DNA of 64,000 bases from Chlorobaculum limnaeum (GTDB lineage Bacteria > Bacteroidota > Chlorobiia > Chlorobiales > Chlorobiaceae). This document shows, piece after piece, positions 61,363-64,000 of this stretch. The position numbers were made by a program, and so were the translations under genes. The notes beneath the pieces were generated by a model. That model searched no databases and had not been told where the DNA came from. It worked only from the letters and a program-made list of their open reading frames with translations. Position 1 is the stretch's first letter; every line of letters starts with the position of its first letter. The stretch spans positions 2,498,001 to 2,562,000 of the forward strand of contig NZ_CP017305.1 of assembly GCF_001747405.1 (NCBI RefSeq), read 5' to 3'.

Positions 61363-61971
61363 ATGAACGAGATCACCCCATTCGCCCCGAAACGGGCAAA
61401 AACGGCAGGCATCATCAGAACGGCGGCGCTCATGGCGCTCTCGTGCCTCATGCTCGCCCTTGGCGCTTGCCAGAGCGCGCGGCCTCTCTCCGATCGCATG
61501 GAGAGCAAATATAGTTTAAAAAAGAGAAAAACTTCCATCTCGCGCCTTCGCCCGCAAGGCCCGGAACGGTGCGACGTGCCGATGCAGGTTTCCGAACGCG
61601 CCTTCAGGGCGATGCTCGACTCTATCGAAGAGACCAAAGGGGTGAAATACCGTTTCGGAGGAACCACGACGGACGGCTTCGACTGCTCCGGCTTCGTGCA
61701 ATATCTCTACAACCGTTCGTTCCAGATGCTCCTGCCCCGCACCTCCGCCGAACTCGCGCTCGTAGGGCCGATCATCCGCAAAGATCGCCTGCAACCCGGC
61801 GACCTGGTCTTCTTCGCCGCCGGAGAGGAGATCACCCACGTCGGCGTCTACATCGGCAACGAGCGTTTCGCCCACGCTTCAACGAAGGCGGGCATCAGCA
61901 CGAACACCCTTCTCCAGAACTATTACGCCACCCACTTCGCCTTCGGCACGAGAATCATCCGGGTGGAGTAA
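61363..61971 (+). CDS. NlpC/P60 family lipoprotein peptidase
   Basis: A 202-residue Spr-like protein. A signal peptide ends in the lipobox LALGAC, so the protein is probably lipid-anchored in the envelope. The C-terminal NlpC/P60 domain has the catalytic Cys in TTDGFDCSGFVQYLY, PRTSAELALVG, LQPGDLVFFA and the His in ITHVGVYIGNERFAHAS. Such enzymes cleave peptidoglycan cross-link peptides. TATACTT at 61316-61322 may belong to the promoter. Confidence 0.92.
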   Translation: MNEITPFAPKRAKTAGIIRTAALMALSCLMLALGACQSARPLSDRMESKYSLKKRKTSISRLRPQGPERCDVPMQVSERAFRAMLDSIEETKGVKYRFGGTTTDGFDCSGFVQYLYNRSFQMLLPRTSAELALVGPIIRKDRLQPGDLVFFAAGEEITHVGVYIGNERFAHASTKAGISTNTLLQNYYATHFAFGTRIIRVE

Positions 61972-61978
61972 CGGAGCT

Positions 61979-62014
61979 GTGGACTCGGTGGACTGGGTGG
62001 ATTTGGTGGACAAT
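61979..62014. repeat. GTGGAC tandem motif, copy 2
   Basis: TGTGGACTCGGTGGACTGGG then TGGATTTGGTGGACAAT consists of imperfect 9-bp units, related to the copy at 52067-52092. A second small repeat of AGTCCC / GTCCCA units follows at 62021-62062. Both lie between the NlpC lipoprotein gene and prmA. Confidence 0.6.
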
Positions 62015-62119
62015 AATTACGAAGTCCCGGAGTTCTGTCCCAGAAGTCCCATTCGTCCCATTCTCGCCGGAAATGCTATCTTCCCTCACAGCTACTTACA
62101 CACAGCAATCCCATTGTCA

Positions 62120-62989
62120 ATGCAACCGCCGAAAACCCATAACCACATCGAACTCGCGTTCGAGATCGACAGCGACCTTTACGAAATCTATATCGCCCTG
62201 CTTTCGCAGGAGGGCATCGAATATTTCCTCGAAGATGACCGCAAGCTGATGGCCTACCTTCCCGAAAGCGAGTGGAACGCCGCAAAGGAGGAGTCCATCA
62301 AAACCCTCCTTCAGGAGACTTTCGGCTCCGTGCCGCACTTCACGGCGTCGTTCATGGCCGACCGGAACTGGAACGCCGAGTGGGAGGCGCACTTGCAGCC
62401 GGTGGAAATCTCCGACCGCTTTCTCATCATCCAGCACCAGAAGGAGTACGCCGTCAAACCGGGGCAGATCGTCATCGCCATCAACCCGAAAATGTCCTTC
62501 GGCACCGGCTATCACGCCACCACGCGCCTGATGATGCGCCAGATGGAGGAGCTTGACCTCGGCGACAAAAAGATCATGGACATCGGTACCGGCACCGGCG
62601 TGCTCGCCATCGCCGCCCGCAAGCTCGGTAACAAAAATCCGATTCTCGCCTTCGACAACAACGCCTGGGCGGCGGAGAACGCTGTCGAAAACGTCGCCGA
62701 AAACGACGTGTCCGACATTCGCGTGGAGCTGCTTGACGCCGAGGAGGAGCTGGCGGCGAACCTCGAAGAGGGGTACGACCTGATTCTGGCCAACATCAAC
62801 AAGAACGTGCTCGACCGCATTTTGCCGGTCATCCGCCGCCACGCGCCAAAGGCGCAGGTGCTGCTTTCGGGCGTGCTGGTCTACGACGAGCCGTGGCTCA
62901 AAAAGCTCCTCAAGCGCATCGACTACACCAACGTCAAAACCATCTACGAAGACGAGTGGCTCTCGGCCTTGATCGAACCCGCAAAGTGA
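62120..62989 (+). CDS. prmA: Ribosomal protein L11 methyltransferase
   Basis: A 289-residue PrmA. An N-terminal substrate-recognition domain is followed by a Rossmann methyltransferase domain with MDIGTGTGVLAIAARKLG (AdoMet binding), preceded by MSFGTGYHATTRLM, and the catalytic-type motif DLILANINKNVL. It methylates ribosomal protein L11 in the cytoplasm. The open frame reaches upstream to 61979, but that part encodes the repeat; ATG 62120 is the credible start. TATCTT lies about 40 bp upstream. Confidence 0.92.
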   Translation: MQPPKTHNHIELAFEIDSDLYEIYIALLSQEGIEYFLEDDRKLMAYLPESEWNAAKEESIKTLLQETFGSVPHFTASFMADRNWNAEWEAHLQPVEISDRFLIIQHQKEYAVKPGQIVIAINPKMSFGTGYHATTRLMMRQMEELDLGDKKIMDIGTGTGVLAIAARKLGNKNPILAFDNNAWAAENAVENVAENDVSDIRVELLDAEEELAANLEEGYDLILANINKNVLDRILPVIRRHAPKAQVLLSGVLVYDEPWLKKLLKRIDYTNVKTIYEDEWLSALIEPAK

Positions 62990-62998
62990 TCGACGATA

Positions 62999-63946
62999 AT
63001 GACAAACGCCACTGAACGCATCGCCTGCATCGACGTCGGCACCAACACGGCGCTCTTGCTCGTCGCCGACCTCGAACCCACGACCGGCAAGATCGTGACA
63101 GTCGATCACCGCCAGAGCATCGTGCGCCTCGGCCAGAACGTCGATGAGCGGCGCATTATCCGCCAAGAGGCGCTCGACCGGCTGGTCGCCTGCATGACGG
63201 CCTATCGCGACCTCTGCGGCGAACTCGGCGTGCAGCGCATCATCGCCGCCGGAACGAGCGCCCTGCGCGACGCGGCCAATCGTGACGAAATCATCGAGAC
63301 GGTGAAGAGCGCGACCGGCATCGAAATCCGCTGCATCAGCGGCGAGGAGGAGGCCGCGCTCACCTTCTTTGGCGCGGTGGCCGGGCTGGAGTCGGTGCCG
63401 GAACCGTTCACGGTGATCGACATCGGTGGCGGCAGCACCGAAATCATCATGGGCACGGTGGAGAAGGTCGAAAGCGCGGTCAGCATGAACATCGGCTCGG
63501 TGAGGATGACCGAGCGCTTCTGCACCTCGATTCCTCCATCACCGGAGGAGTTCGAGGCGGCGCGTCAGGAGATCGACAAGCATCTCGCCAAAAGCCTGCC
63601 GCCCTTCTTCGCGGGCCGCCAGCAGGTGTTCGGCGTCGCGGGAACCCTCACCACCATCGCGCAGGTGTGCCTCGGCGACAGGCAGTTCGACGCCGGGCGG
63701 GTGCAGGGCTTCCGGCTCGAATACGGTGCGGTGCACGAATTGCTCGACCGGCTCCGCGCGATGAGGCTCGACGAGATCATTTCGCTCGGCATTCCCGAGG
63801 GACGCGCCGACGTGTTTACGATGGGTACGCTGATTCTGCGCCAGTTCATGCGGATGCTCGGCGTCGGAGCGGTGACGGTGAGCATCCAGGGGCTGCGCTA
63901 CGGCATGGCGCAGCAGGAGCTTCAGCGGTTGCGGAATCAGAGCTGA
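62999..63946 (+). CDS. Ppx/GppA phosphatase family protein
   Basis: A 315-residue protein with the actin-like ATPase-fold motif ACIDVGTNTALLLVADL, ALRDAANRDEIIETV, the second phosphate loop FTVIDIGGGSTEIIMG and GVAGTLTTIAQVCLG. The length corresponds to the short exopolyphosphatase/pppGpp phosphatase form, without the C-terminal HD domain of E. coli Ppx. It may hydrolyse polyphosphate or pppGpp. It starts 9 bp after prmA and probably shares its transcript. Confidence 0.9.
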   Translation: MTNATERIACIDVGTNTALLLVADLEPTTGKIVTVDHRQSIVRLGQNVDERRIIRQEALDRLVACMTAYRDLCGELGVQRIIAAGTSALRDAANRDEIIETVKSATGIEIRCISGEEEAALTFFGAVAGLESVPEPFTVIDIGGGSTEIIMGTVEKVESAVSMNIGSVRMTERFCTSIPPSPEEFEAARQEIDKHLAKSLPPFFAGRQQVFGVAGTLTTIAQVCLGDRQFDAGRVQGFRLEYGAVHELLDRLRAMRLDEIISLGIPEGRADVFTMGTLILRQFMRMLGVGAVTVSIQGLRYGMAQQELQRLRNQS

Positions 63947-63954
63947 CGCGGCGA

Positions 63955-64000
63955 TTACGCCTTGCGGCACGAAAGCCAGATGAGGTCGCCCGAAGCATCC
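63955..64000 (-). CDS. Possible C-terminal tail of a minus-strand gene
   Basis: The last bases read on the minus strand give DASGDLIWLSCRKA followed by TAA (63955-63957). This would be the end of a convergent gene that continues beyond the window. Too little is visible to name it. Confidence 0.3.
   Translation of the reverse strand, partial: DASGDLIWLSCRKA

Overview
The window reads as a chromosome segment from a green sulfur bacterium (Chlorobiaceae), most likely a Chlorobaculum close to C. tepidum. The evidence is a dsrN-C-A-B-L reverse dissimilatory sulfite reductase cluster, a bchP-type geranylgeranyl reductase next to glycyl-tRNA synthetase, a small c-555-type cytochrome with a lipoprotein paralogue, and GC-rich, closely packed genes. 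No rRNA, tRNA or CRISPR array was recognised. The species call is inference from gene content only.

Layout. 1-6113 (minus strand): sulfur oxidation genes dsrN, dsrC, dsrA (frameshifted), dsrB and dsrL (3' end outside the window). 6.7-11.7 kb: a Fic protein, glycyl-tRNA synthetase, bchP and a Ycf49-like membrane protein. 11.7-23.6 kb: ctp protease and dapD (translationally coupled), RNase E/G, rnhB, yraN, gyrB, a SurA-like chaperone, secF and secD. 24.2-37.7 kb is the accessory part. It holds a fic gene split by an ISL3-family insertion sequence with a perfect 8-bp target duplication, a MoxR/DUF58/membrane protein operon, tsaD, yajC and carA. It continues with a decayed ATPase gene bracketed by a second, partial copy of the carA 3' end, then two paralogous outer-membrane beta-barrel genes separated by a second, frameshifted copy of the same insertion sequence.

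37.9-47.5 kb: a class V aminotransferase, a TPR protein, a B12-binding radical SAM protein, two c-type cytochromes, a SemiSWEET transporter, proC, a BatD-like protein, a glycerophosphodiesterase and small membrane or unknown proteins. 47.6-64 kb: ruvX, pyrE, tyrA, nadK, an unrecognised 484-residue protein, a kdsC-like gene lacking the expected catalytic residues, kdsA, a ClpB-like protein without its first ATPase domain, nagZ, sixA, gpsA, plsY, purM, lysC, an NlpC/P60 lipoprotein, prmA and a Ppx/GppA phosphatase.

Several families of short dispersed hairpin repeats lie between genes. One ~100-bp bipartite element sits in the same relative orientation directly upstream of both nagZ and purM. 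No single large undescribed system stands out. The best leads are the IS-mediated gene decay, the duplicated carA end with an orphan cobalamin-riboswitch-like core, the apparently dead KdsC homologue, the half-length ClpB, the 484-residue unknown and the bipartite leader-like repeat.
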